A DNA stretch of 64,000 nt from positions 186,001 to 250,000 of the forward strand of contig NZ_PJBJ01000030.1 in the NCBI RefSeq assembly GCF_002836475.1, in the 5' to 3' direction. A program made the position numbers and the translations under genes. Shown here one piece after another: positions 9,754 to 18,083 of this stretch. The first letter of the stretch is position 1. Each line of letters begins with the position of its first letter. The stretch comes from Flavobacterium sp. ALD4. Its GTDB lineage: Bacteria > Bacteroidota > Bacteroidia > Flavobacteriales > Flavobacteriaceae. The notes beneath the pieces are model-generated. The model was not told the origin of the DNA and did no database searches. It saw only the letters and a program-made list of their open reading frames with translations.

Positions 9754-10002
9754 ATGCTCAATTTATTGGGTAAAACCACTAAAATAAACCATTACAAAAC
9801 TCTTTACAATAGACTACTTTCGAATATGATTGATGAGAATGATCCAAATAAATTAATTGAAGGCGAAGATTTTTATTATACGCCTGAAGGTTATAAATGT
9901 TTTACCGAAAAACACCACCTGAAAAGAGGGTATTGTTGTAAAAGCGGATGCCGTCATTGCCCCTATGGCTATGACAAAAAAACAGGCACGAACAAAAAGT
10001 AG
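9754..10002 (+). CDS. DUF5522 domain protein
   Basis: A small cysteine-rich protein. The conserved part is FYYTPEGYKCFTEKHHLKRG followed by CCKSGCRHCPYGYD (residues 61-74), which gives a cluster of cysteines (49, 61, 62, 66, 69) and histidines suited to binding a metal or Fe-S centre. This matches the DUF5522 family, whose function is not known. The first ATG gives 82 residues; an internal ATG at 9826 would give 58 residues, nearer the core domain, so the start is uncertain. Confidence 0.8.
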   Translation: MLNLLGKTTKINHYKTLYNRLLSNMIDENDPNKLIEGEDFYYTPEGYKCFTEKHHLKRGYCCKSGCRHCPYGYDKKTGTNKK

Positions 10003-10214
10003 TTATCTTTAACTACAATCGATATAAAACAAAAAAACGAAATGGATATTTGTTTACAGAAATATAGAATCAAGATTCACAAATCCTACCATCGTTCGGA
10101 TATTCGTTATCCTTAGTGATCTGGCGACGCTCAATACGCTGAGAAAAGAAATTGATTCTACGGAATCTATTTTAGCGAAAAAACACGTATCCAAACTAAC
10201 GAATCACAATCAAA

Positions 10215-12197
10215 ATGAATTTTCAAGAACAAATCCAACAAGGAATACCTACTATACTACCTCAACTAAAACCGTATGAGCTAGCTATAAATCACGCACC
10301 AAAACGAAAAGAAATCCTTTTAGCTGATGAAAAAAAACTAGCCTTAAAAAATGCTTTACGTTATTTTGAACCACAACATCATGCTGAATTAATTCAAGAA
10401 TTTCGTCAGGAGCTGGAAACCTACGGCCGCATTTACATGTACCGCTTTCGTCCAGATTACGAAATGCGTGCACGTCCGATCGAGGAATATCCCGGGAAAT
10501 GCGAACAGGCAAAAGCCATTATGTTGATGATCCAAAATAATCTGGATTATGCCGTAGCACAGCATCCTCATGAATTGATCACTTATGGCGGAAACGGAGC
10601 TGTTTTTCAAAATTGGGCACAGTACCTGTTGACAATGAAGTACCTGTCAGAAATGACAGACGAGCAAACATTAACAATGTATTCAGGACATCCGATGGGA
10701 TTGTTTCCATCTCATAAAGAAGCACCAAGAGTAGTTGTAACTAACGGAATGGTGATTCCTAATTATTCTAAACCGGACGACTGGGAAAAAATGAATGCTT
10801 TGGGCGTATCACAATATGGGCAAATGACTGCGGGCTCCTATATGTATATCGGACCACAAGGAATTGTACACGGTACCACTATCACGGTACTAAATGCGTT
10901 TCGTAAAATAAACCGAAATCCTTCAGGCGGCATCTTTCTTACTTCAGGACTTGGTGGTATGAGTGGTGCCCAACCCAAAGCAGGGAATATTGCCGGTTGT
11001 ATTACCGTTTGTGCTGAGGTCAATGCAAAAATCACCCACATTCGTCACAGCCAAGGCTGGATCAACGAAGTTATCGAAGATATTGATGAATTAGTAAAAA
11101 GAGTGGCTTTGGCGAAAGCCAACAAAGAAGTCGTATCGATTGCCTACCTGGGAAATGTGGTTGACGTTTGGGAAAAATTTGACGAAAAAAATATTCATAT
11201 CGATTTGGGAAGCGACCAGACCTCCCTCCACAATCCATACGCAGGAGGATATTATCCAACTGGTATTTCCTTTGAGGATGCGAACGAAATGATGGCAAAT
11301 AACCCCGATCTATTCAAAGAGAAAGTACAGGAAACATTACGTAGTCATACGACTGCTATCAATAAGCACACAGCAAAAGGGACCTATTTCTTTGATTATG
11401 GAAATGCTTTTCTATTGGAGGCTTCTCGCGCAGGAGCAGATATAATGGCCGAGAACCATATCGATTTCAAATACCCGAGTTACGTTCAAGACATCATGGG
11501 CCCCATGTGTTTTGATTACGGATTTGGCCCTTTCCGTTGGGTTTGTGCTTCAGGGAAACCGGAAGATTTACAAAAAACAGATACTATGGCCTGCGAAGTA
11601 CTGGAAGAGATGGCAAAAACCGCACCCTTTGAAATTCAGCAACAAATGCAAGATAATATCCAATGGATAAAAGGCGCACAGGAAAATAAATTAGTTGTGG
11701 GCTCACAAGCCCGGATTTTATATGCAGATGCAGAAGGCCGCATGAAAATTGCTGAAGCTTTTAATCAGGCTATTACCAAAGGAGATATCGGAACCGTAGT
11801 TTTAGGGCGTGATCATCATGATGTATCCGGAACGGATTCACCTTACAGAGAAACCTCTAACATTTATGACGGTTCACGTTTTACTGCTGATATGGCGATT
11901 CAAAACGTGATTGGAGACAGTTTCCGTGGTGCTACATGGGTTTCTATCCATAACGGTGGAGGCGTAGGTTGGGGCGAAGTGATTAATGGTGGATTTGGAA
12001 TGGTGCTTGATGGTTCAAAAGAAGCATCAAAACGCATCCAATCCATGCTTTTCTGGGATGTTAACAACGGTATTTCAAGACGCAGCTGGGCTCGTAATGA
12101 CGGTGCTATATTTGCCATTAAAAGAGCGATGGAAACACAACCTCTATTAAAAGTGACACTTCCGAATATAGTTGCCGATAATTTATTGGATTTTTAA
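10215..12197 (+). CDS. hutU: Urocanate hydratase
   Basis: Converts urocanate to imidazolonepropionate in histidine degradation, using tightly bound NAD+ as an electrophile. At 660 residues it belongs to the long form of the family (the common form is about 555). Visible features are YGGNGAVFQNWAQY (124-137), TAGSYMYIGPQGIVHGT (205-221), the NAD-binding stretch SGLGGMSGAQPKAG (244-257), and the active-site region FGPFRWVCASG with C444. No other clear hut gene is adjacent. The arginase-fold gene at 53.6 kb is sometimes named hutG in this group, but see the finding about its missing ligands. Confidence 0.95.
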   Translation: MNFQEQIQQGIPTILPQLKPYELAINHAPKRKEILLADEKKLALKNALRYFEPQHHAELIQEFRQELETYGRIYMYRFRPDYEMRARPIEEYPGKCEQAKAIMLMIQNNLDYAVAQHPHELITYGGNGAVFQNWAQYLLTMKYLSEMTDEQTLTMYSGHPMGLFPSHKEAPRVVVTNGMVIPNYSKPDDWEKMNALGVSQYGQMTAGSYMYIGPQGIVHGTTITVLNAFRKINRNPSGGIFLTSGLGGMSGAQPKAGNIAGCITVCAEVNAKITHIRHSQGWINEVIEDIDELVKRVALAKANKEVVSIAYLGNVVDVWEKFDEKNIHIDLGSDQTSLHNPYAGGYYPTGISFEDANEMMANNPDLFKEKVQETLRSHTTAINKHTAKGTYFFDYGNAFLLEASRAGADIMAENHIDFKYPSYVQDIMGPMCFDYGFGPFRWVCASGKPEDLQKTDTMACEVLEEMAKTAPFEIQQQMQDNIQWIKGAQENKLVVGSQARILYADAEGRMKIAEAFNQAITKGDIGTVVLGRDHHDVSGTDSPYRETSNIYDGSRFTADMAIQNVIGDSFRGATWVSIHNGGGVGWGEVINGGFGMVLDGSKEASKRIQSMLFWDVNNGISRRSWARNDGAIFAIKRAMETQPLLKVTLPNIVADNLLDF

Positions 12198-12246
12198 AAA
12201 AATGAACGTATCTTTAGTAAGGATTTAACTGTCAAATATTTACGTT

Positions 12247-12774
12247 ATGAAAGCATTTAAACTTATACCGGTACTTTTTCTTTTCCTTTTGGGCTCTTGC
12301 AGCTCCATTAAAGTAAATTCAGATTATGATCAAAGTGTAGATTTCAGTCAATATAAAACTTATGCGTTCCATAAAAGAGGAGTCGACAGAGTCGAAATCT
12401 CTGGACTAGACAAAAAAAGAATTCTTAATGCTATAGATACTGAACTCAGCAAAAAAGGAATGATCAAAAGTGACAATCCTGATTTGTTAGTTAATATTTT
12501 CACTAAAGAACGAGAACGTATCGATGTCAATCAATACAATGCAGGATGGGGTTACGGATGGGGATACGGATGGAACCCATACCTTTGGGGAGGACGTACT
12601 TACGTTTCTAGCTATGTTGAAGGAACGCTATACATTGATTTAATTGATGCCAAGAAAAAAGAACTGATTTGGGAAGGGGAAGGTGTTGGTTACCTAACGG
12701 AAGATCGAGAGCGAAAAGAAATTAAAATCAATGAGTTTGTAGCAAAAATTCTAGCTCAATTCCCACCAAAATAG
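12247..12774 (+). CDS. DUF4136 family lipoprotein
   Basis: A 175-residue predicted lipoprotein: hydrophobic leader with lipobox LLGSC, C18. The mature part starts with the DUF4136 pattern (SDYDQSVDFSQYKTYAFHKRG), followed by a stretch of Gly/Trp/Tyr repeats (WGYGWGYGWNPYLWGG, about 100-115) and a final beta-rich segment. Members are envelope-associated and uncharacterised. It follows hutU by 49 bp on the same strand and ends at a hairpin terminator; a link to histidine breakdown is not suggested by its sequence. Confidence 0.88.
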   Translation: MKAFKLIPVLFLFLLGSCSSIKVNSDYDQSVDFSQYKTYAFHKRGVDRVEISGLDKKRILNAIDTELSKKGMIKSDNPDLLVNIFTKERERIDVNQYNAGWGYGWGYGWNPYLWGGRTYVSSYVEGTLYIDLIDAKKKELIWEGEGVGYLTEDRERKEIKINEFVAKILAQFPPK

Positions 12775-12806
12775 AAATACCAATAATTTCTTATTCTACA
12801 TAAATG

Positions 12807-12829
12807 GCCTACCTTTGCGTAGGCTTTTT
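12807..12829 (+). terminator. Terminator of the DUF4136 gene, with an overlapping promoter box
   Basis: Stem GCCTAC / GTAGGC with loop CTTTGC, followed by a T run. The sequence TACCTTTG at 12810-12817 inside this hairpin is also a good -7 promoter box for the globin gene, whose ATG is at 12842. Confidence 0.7.
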
Positions 12830-12841
12830 CTATACCCAATT

Positions 12842-13249
12842 ATGACAATTCTTAATGACATTACGACCCTCGAAGACATCAAATTACTTGTTGACACCTT
12901 CTATTCTAAAGTGCAAAAAGACGACATAGTCGGTCCGATATTCAACGGGAAAATAGGTGACCGCTGGCCAGAACATTTGGAAAAAATGTACCGATTTTGG
13001 CAAACGATCTTACTCGAAGTACATACCTATTCAGGCAGTCCCTTCCCTCCACATAAACAATTACCGATTGCCAAAGAACATTTTGACCGCTGGATGGAAA
13101 TTTTCACCACTACAACGAATGAGTTATTTGCCGGCGCTACGGCGGAGGAAGCGAAATTCCGTGCCAAAAATATGGCAGAAATGTTCCATTATAAAATTGA
13201 CTATTTTAGAAATGCCGGACAAAACGGAGATCTTTTAAATTTGAAATAA
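12842..13249 (+). CDS. Group III truncated haemoglobin
   Basis: A 135-residue haem protein of the truncated globin family, likely binding O2 or NO in the cytoplasm. Features are VDTFYSKVQKDDIVGPIF (helix B region), WPEHLEKMYRFWQTIL, the PFPPHKQLPI block and the candidate proximal histidine H80 in AKEHFDRWMEIF with W84. This pattern fits group III. I set the start at the ATG at 12842 (MTILNDI), because the frame upstream of it runs through the terminator/promoter hairpin. The stop is 6 bp before the next gene, so the two probably form an operon. Confidence 0.9.
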   Translation: MTILNDITTLEDIKLLVDTFYSKVQKDDIVGPIFNGKIGDRWPEHLEKMYRFWQTILLEVHTYSGSPFPPHKQLPIAKEHFDRWMEIFTTTTNELFAGATAEEAKFRAKNMAEMFHYKIDYFRNAGQNGDLLNLK

Positions 13250-13255
13250 CAGCCA

Positions 13256-14386
13256 ATGCGCAACTTATCACTTCTTGCTTTTTTATTCTTTACTTTCGTC
13301 TCTTGCTCTACTGTAAAAACGAATGAAACCGCAAACAGCAATCTCAGCTTTACACTATTAAATAGTGTTGAAATCCCCTTCAATAAAGAATTTAAAAACA
13401 CAGTCGTTGGCGGATTGTCCAGTATAGATTATGATCCTAAAAATGATCTATACTATTTTATATCCGATGACAGAGCCGTCTACAATGACGCCCGTTTTTA
13501 TACCGCCAAAATTCATTTGGGTTCAAATAAAATAGACAGCATCGCATTCAAAAATATAGTTTTCTTAAAAAATGCAGCTGGCGAAAAATACAGCAGTTGG
13601 GAGAAACAACCCGATAAATCCATTGATCCTGAGGAATTACGTTACAATCCAAAAACAAAAACAGTAGTATGGAGCAGTGAAGGCGCTCGCATTATGTCCA
13701 AAGATTTTTCGGTACTGCAGCATCCTGCGGTTCACACAGCCACCACAGAAGGAAACTTTATAAATACCTTTAATTTGCCCGCAAACCTCAACATGCAAAA
13801 AGAAGAAAAAGGCCCCCGTAACAATAGCGTCCTAGAAGGCATCACTTTTAACAAAAACTACACAACACTATATACCAACATTGAAGAACCTTTATATGAA
13901 GACGATACCGAAGCTTCTATAACCAAAGGAGGATTAATCCGACTGTATGCGTTTGATATAAAATCAAGAAAGAATACGGCACAGTACGGCTATCTTTTAG
14001 ATCCTATTGCACATCAACCCAATCCTGCGGCTGGTTTTGCCGTCAATGGGGTATCTGCCATTCAATATTATGGAAAAGACCAATTGTTAGTGGTGGAACG
14101 ATCCTACTCTGTGGGAAAACAAGCCTGTACTATAAAAGTCTATTTATGTAATTTCTCAAAAGCAACTGATATAAAACATATTGCTTCTTTGCAGAACCAT
14201 GAATTTACCTTGGCTTCCAAAAAATTGATATTGAACATGGATGACTTGGGGATTTTTATCGACAATATCGAAGGAGTAACTTTTGGCCCAAAACTATCTA
14301 ATGGTAAACAATCACTACTTTTTGTTTCGGATAATAATTTCTCTGATAAGCAAAAAACGCAAGTACTGCTTTTTGAAGTGGATTAA
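13256..14386 (+). CDS. Lipoprotein with phytase-esterase-like domain
   Basis: A 376-residue predicted lipoprotein: leader ending FVSC with C17. The mature part matches the 'esterase-like activity of phytase' family: VGGLSSIDYDPKNDLYYFIS, DRA..ARFYTAKI, IDPEELRY, and the late LEGITF and IEGVTFGP repeats of a beta-propeller-like fold. Such proteins are exported and some are reported to cleave phosphate or ester substrates; the substrate here is unknown. It lies 6 bp after the globin gene and is probably co-transcribed with it. Confidence 0.85.
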   Translation: MRNLSLLAFLFFTFVSCSTVKTNETANSNLSFTLLNSVEIPFNKEFKNTVVGGLSSIDYDPKNDLYYFISDDRAVYNDARFYTAKIHLGSNKIDSIAFKNIVFLKNAAGEKYSSWEKQPDKSIDPEELRYNPKTKTVVWSSEGARIMSKDFSVLQHPAVHTATTEGNFINTFNLPANLNMQKEEKGPRNNSVLEGITFNKNYTTLYTNIEEPLYEDDTEASITKGGLIRLYAFDIKSRKNTAQYGYLLDPIAHQPNPAAGFAVNGVSAIQYYGKDQLLVVERSYSVGKQACTIKVYLCNFSKATDIKHIASLQNHEFTLASKKLILNMDDLGIFIDNIEGVTFGPKLSNGKQSLLFVSDNNFSDKQKTQVLLFEVD

Positions 14387-14522
14387 GATTTTTAAAGACA
14401 TCAATAACTGCGGTATAAACACCGTTCCTTTTTTAATATCGATCAGCATTTTGAGGAAAGTCATCAAAGATGTACTTATACATGTCAGAAAGTAAATTTA
14501 CAACTTCCTGGGACCAGATTAC
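14387..14522 (-). pseudogene. Remnant of a ParE/RelE-type toxin gene
   Basis: In the frame following the antitoxin-like gene the minus strand encodes VIWSQEVVNLLSDMYKYI and then FDDFPQNADRY before a stop at 14433-14435; readable sequence continues beyond the stop. The pattern IWS...L..MYKYI...PQNA is that of the N-terminus of ParE/RelE toxins (usual length about 95-100 residues). No ATG is present, the chain is cut by a stop, and the C-terminal half is missing, so this is a dead copy. The call rests on pattern memory only. Confidence 0.55.
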
Positions 14523-14777
14523 CCTTCTTCCTTTTTACTCAATACATGATCGTCTACCACTTCCTCAGACGTGCGAGTTTTGGCTCCATCTGAACCGGAT
14601 TCACCAATAAACTCAATGTGTTCAACATATTGTGATTTAGTCAAACTTTTCCCTTCAATAGTTCGAGCCACTATAGCATCCCCATCCAAGATTGCATCTA
14701 TTTTTTTTTAAAATACTTCTATCTTGAATATCTATTAGTTTCTTGATTATATGATTTTTATACGCTTCGATATTCAT
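14519..14777 (-). pseudogene. Antitoxin-like small gene with a homopolymer frameshift
   Basis: Starting at the ATG at 14777 the minus strand reads MNIEAYKNHIIKKLIDIQDR and so on. At a run of nine A (plus-strand T at 14701-14709) the frame breaks. Removing one A joins it to IDAILDGDAIVARTIEG, KSLTKSQYVEHIEFIG and a charged tail ending KKEEG at the stop at 14519-14521. The joined product of about 85 residues looks like the antitoxin of a ParDE-type pair, and a toxin-like frame follows immediately. It is either a true frameshift, a sequencing error, or slippage at the A run. Function is inferred. Confidence 0.55.
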
Positions 14778-15003
14778 AATTATTTTATTTTATACTATAA
14801 AGATACAACTTTTTAAAAACGGAAAAACATTTTACGTTAACCAACTAGCACGGATTATTTCAACAAGTTATTCGCACTCTCCTTCTTTAAAAAGAGACCT
14901 AAAATAAAGAAGATAAAACAAGTATTACCTGTTTTTGACAACATTGATTTAACTGTTTTTTAAATTGAGAAGAAAAAGTAGTTCATCCATACCACTCATA
15001 CCC

Positions 15004-15151
15004 CCTAGCCCCGATTGCAATGAAATGCTTTTTATGAAAGCCGTTTTTATTTTTCTTGTTTATAAAAAGCAACCGAAGGAAGCTCTTTTATCAACTTTAG
15101 AAAAACAAACAGCTTTGCAAAAACTTGCAATGAAAAGCGGGAAATGGCTCC
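15004..15151 (+). repeat. Dispersed intergenic element, copy B
   Basis: Begins CTAGCCCCGATTGCAATGAA, has the central block CGAAGGAAGCTCTTT, and ends TGCAATGAAAAGCGGGAAAT followed by GGCTCC. This is the best preserved of five copies. An open frame runs through it into the hydroxylase gene, but I regard that as chance because the sequence is shared with non-coding copies elsewhere. Confidence 0.65.
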
Positions 15152-15160
15152 CAGAATTCG

Positions 15161-15168
15161 TACTTTTG
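15161..15168 (+). promoter_or_regulatory. Promoter -7 box of the hydroxylase gene
   Basis: TACTTTTG, fitting TAnnTTTG, 24 nt before the ATG at 15193. No TTG is found at the ideal distance. It lies directly after dispersed element copy B. Confidence 0.5.
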
Positions 15169-15192
15169 TACTATAACTACAACGTTTTTGAC

Positions 15193-16953
15193 ATGAACCC
15201 AACTATTGAAAGTAACCCCTTACTAGACCGATTGCCAAAACACTTGAAGCAATTTATTAAACCTCAAGATTATAGCGATTACACGCCTATAAACCAAGCG
15301 GTTTGGCGCTATGTGATGCGCAAAAATGTGGATTATCTGTCAAAAATGGCTCATAATTCATATCTGGAAGGATTAAAAAAAACGGGGATAGAAATTGACA
15401 ATATTCCAAGTATGTACGGAATGAACCGTATCCTGACCGAAATTGGTTGGGCTGCAGTAGCCGTGGACGGATTTATACCGCCTAACGCATTTATGGAATT
15501 TCAAGCTTATAACGTGCTAGTTATAGCATCTGACATTCGTCAACTCGAACATATAGAATACACGCCGGCACCGGATATTATTCATGAAGGTGCGGGTCAC
15601 GCCCCGATTATCGCCAATCCGGAATATGCGGAATATTTGCGCCGTTTTGGAGAAATAGGTTGCAAAGCCATCTCATCTGATAAAGATTATCAAATGTACG
15701 AAGCCATCCGTTTGCTGTCGATTGTGAAAGAAGCAGAAGATACGCCACAGGGAACTATTGATGAAGCCGAAAAAGCGGTAGAAGATTTGCAAAACAACAT
15801 GGGCGAATTGTCTGAAATGGCACAAATTAGAAACCTACACTGGTGGACTGTGGAATATGGCCTGATAGGTACACTGGACAATCCTAAAATATATGGCGCC
15901 GGCTTGTTGTCTTCCATAGGTGAAAGTGCTTGGTGCATGACGGCTGAAGTAAAAAAACTTCCTTATTCTATTGATGCTGCCCACGCTAATTTTGACATAA
16001 CAAAACCGCAGCCCCAGCTTTATGTCACACCAAATTTTGCTTATCTGAATTTGGTTTTAGAGGAATTTGCTAATAAAATGGCATTGAGAACCGGTGGTTT
16101 GTCGGGAATCGAAAAATTAATCGTCTCAGGTGCATTGGGAACAATAGAATTAAGCACCGGCTTACAAGTCTCAGGTGTTTTTACCAATGTAATTGAACAG
16201 GATGGCAAACCGATATACATACAAACAATAGGAAAAACAGCGTTAGCTTCCCGCGAGAAAGAATTAGTAGGTCATGGAACACTAAACCATGCCGACGGTT
16301 TTGGTAGTCCAATCGGGAAACTAAAAGGCATCAATTTAGCCATCGAAGACATGAGTCCGAAAGACTTAAGCGCTTATAACATCACCGAAAGCAACAGCGT
16401 AAAGCTGGAGTTTGAAGGAAACATTATGGTTGAAGGAGAAATCATCACTGGTTCCCGAAATTTACAAGGAGAAATTATCCTTATCCGTTTTAAAAACTGC
16501 ACCGTAACACATGGAGAAACGGTTCTATTCCAACCGGAATGGGGTGTTTACGATATGGCAGTGGGAAAAAAAGTAGTTTCTACTTTTTCTGGACCGGCTG
16601 ACGCAAACAGTTTTGACTTGATTACCCATATGCCTTCGAGTACCACTATTAAAGCAAAACATACTGCTGAACGGGATGACTTAGAGGTTTTATACCAAAT
16701 GGTAAGAATTATTAGAAAATCTAAAGACATATATGCTTCCCTAGATCCTATTTTCCTTAGACTAAAAAAGGATCATCCTAACGACTGGTTACTTGCTGTT
16801 GAAATTGCGGAACTTCTCAAAGACCGAAACGACACTCAACTATTAAATGAAGTATTAAATTACCTTGAAGATTTAAAACAAAAAAGACCGAAAATAGCAC
16901 ATTTGATTACTGGAGGCCTAGACCTGATTTTTCGCACTATTACAAAATTATAA
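15193..16953 (+). CDS. Aromatic amino acid (phenylalanine) hydroxylase with long C-terminal extension
   Basis: Iron- and tetrahydrobiopterin-dependent hydroxylation of an aromatic amino acid, most likely Phe to Tyr. The start at 15193 (MNPTIESNPLLDRLPKHLK) is chosen over an upstream in-frame start because the upstream codons lie in a dispersed repeat. The iron ligands are visible: H131 and H136 in HEGAGHAPII and E221 in WWTVEYGL. The catalytic domain spans about 30-330. The total of 586 residues is about twice the usual bacterial enzyme (about 260-300). The C-terminal half (about 335-586) has no motif I recognise: a beta-rich part and a helical end. Cofactor recycling could use the dehydratase at 41.6 kb. 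Confidence 0.9.
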   Translation: MNPTIESNPLLDRLPKHLKQFIKPQDYSDYTPINQAVWRYVMRKNVDYLSKMAHNSYLEGLKKTGIEIDNIPSMYGMNRILTEIGWAAVAVDGFIPPNAFMEFQAYNVLVIASDIRQLEHIEYTPAPDIIHEGAGHAPIIANPEYAEYLRRFGEIGCKAISSDKDYQMYEAIRLLSIVKEAEDTPQGTIDEAEKAVEDLQNNMGELSEMAQIRNLHWWTVEYGLIGTLDNPKIYGAGLLSSIGESAWCMTAEVKKLPYSIDAAHANFDITKPQPQLYVTPNFAYLNLVLEEFANKMALRTGGLSGIEKLIVSGALGTIELSTGLQVSGVFTNVIEQDGKPIYIQTIGKTALASREKELVGHGTLNHADGFGSPIGKLKGINLAIEDMSPKDLSAYNITESNSVKLEFEGNIMVEGEIITGSRNLQGEIILIRFKNCTVTHGETVLFQPEWGVYDMAVGKKVVSTFSGPADANSFDLITHMPSSTTIKAKHTAERDDLEVLYQMVRIIRKSKDIYASLDPIFLRLKKDHPNDWLLAVEIAELLKDRNDTQLLNEVLNYLEDLKQKRPKIAHLITGGLDLIFRTITKL

Positions 16954-16993
16954 TTCCGCTGACTTTTAAATAAAAAGTATTTTTATATTATAT

Positions 16994-17035
16994 ACGCTGC
17001 CTTACATCTTTTGTTCGGCAGCGTCTTTTTTTGTC
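16994..17035 (+). terminator. Terminator of the hydroxylase gene
   Basis: Stem ACGCTGCC / GGCAGCGT (16994-17001 and 17017-17024) with a 15-nt loop, followed by a T tract. Confidence 0.85.
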
Positions 17036-17187
17036 ATTAAAACAGATTTTCTTCTTCTTTTGTTAAACGGAATAGTTCTGCAAAACGGTAGCTAACGAAA
17101 AACCGCTGTTAGACTTCTTCAAGGTAAAAAAAAGCTTACATTTAAATTTCAAAAGAAGGTTTGAACATGATTAGTAAAGACAGTAAA

Positions 17188-17388
17188 ATGATTCGCATAG
17201 CAGAAAAGAATATTTTCTGCAGCCAGATAACCCAATAAAACTGGACAAATAAACCAATACTGATTTTTCTTCATGATGCATTGGGCTGTTCTGAAAGTTG
17301 GAAAGAATTCCCGATGACTGTTACCGGTAAAATTCGTAAAGTCGAAATGAGAGAAGCAATGACGGCTGTATTAGGACTGTCAAAATAA
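17188..17388 (+). pseudogene. Deletion chimera: hydrolase N-terminus joined to acyl-CoA synthetase C-terminus
   Basis: One frame from ATG at 17188 to TAA at 17386-17388 (67 codons) with a single internal TAA at codon 17. After that stop it reads KPILIFLHDALGCSESWKEF, the oxyanion-hole region of an alpha/beta hydrolase. Without a break it then continues MTVTGKIRKVEMREAMTAV, the C-terminal catalytic-lysine motif of an AMP-forming acyl-CoA synthetase, and stops. A deletion between two neighbouring genes would give this join. It ends just before a strong terminator. Not functional. Confidence 0.6.
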
Positions 17389-17391
17389 CAT

Positions 17392-17430
17392 AAAAAGGGT
17401 TTGAATCAGATTACTGTTCAAACCCTTTTT
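17392..17430. terminator. Bidirectional terminator
   Basis: Stem AAAAAGGGTTTGAA / TTCAAACCCTTTTT with an 11-nt loop. It serves the remnant on the plus strand and the DUF4230 gene on the minus strand. Confidence 0.85.
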
Positions 17431-17460
17431 ATTGAAAAGAAACACAAATTGTAAAACCTG

Positions 17461-18081
17461 CTATAATTTTATATTCTGTTTAAAATCGTTTTCGTTTTCA
17501 ATTACAACCCCATCATATTTTAATGTCCATCCTAAACTATTAGTAAGGATTAAAAACTTCGACAATTCACTAACCAGCCTATTTTGCGCATTAGTTTTAA
17601 GTGTAGACTTTTTTATCTTTTTAGCCAAGTTTGCTTTTACTGATTTACTTATTTTATTATAATCGTCACCGGTAAAAGGATTTAACTTACTTTGTTCCAA
17701 ATCATAAAATTGAATGTCAGGACTAATTTTTATTTCTTCTTGTGGAATATATACAATAGTAATGGTCTTGTTTTTTTCGTTAATGTCATATTTCATTTTA
17801 TGCAAGTCATAGGCGACAGTCACATCGGCATTAACGACAATCAATGCTTTTTTATCGAATGAAAGCATACCCATAAGATATTTTTCCTTATTCTTATAGG
17901 TAATCACTTCAGAGAAATGTCCTTCTGTCACTACTAATTTACCTACGTTAACAATTTGTTGCTGTATAAGGTCAGTATTGTAATCTATTCCTGAGTCTTC
18001 CTCTTTCTTGAATTCACAATATTTAAACAATAGTACAATAGTGACAATCACTCCCATAAAAACAAGTAATCTTCTTAGCAT
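17461..18081 (-). CDS. DUF4230 family membrane-anchored protein
   Basis: A 206-residue protein with one N-terminal membrane segment (about 4-22) and an extracytoplasmic part. The region after it (LVVTEGHFSEVITYKN, ALIVVNADVTVAYDLHKM, TITIVYIPQEEI) matches DUF4230, a family without known function. It begins 2 bp after the stop of the GSCFA gene, so translation is probably coupled. It is the last gene of a three-gene minus-strand unit that also holds a lipoprotein gene. Confidence 0.88.
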   Translation of the reverse strand: MLRRLLVFMGVIVTIVLLFKYCEFKKEEDSGIDYNTDLIQQQIVNVGKLVVTEGHFSEVITYKNKEKYLMGMLSFDKKALIVVNADVTVAYDLHKMKYDINEKNKTITIVYIPQEEIKISPDIQFYDLEQSKLNPFTGDDYNKISKSVKANLAKKIKKSTLKTNAQNRLVSELSKFLILTNSLGWTLKYDGVVIENENDFKQNIKL

Positions 18082-18083
18082 AA

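Noticed and set aside
10100..10214. Coding-like piece before hutU (DLATLNTLRKEIDSTESILA)
   Set aside because: Open for only about 40 codons in one frame and without a start or a recognised family; could be the end of a lost gene but is too weak to call.
14965..15192. N-terminal extension of the hydroxylase from an upstream ATT/ATG-like start
   Set aside because: The extra 76 codons lie in dispersed element B, which also occurs in non-coding places; the family-like protein begins at 15193.
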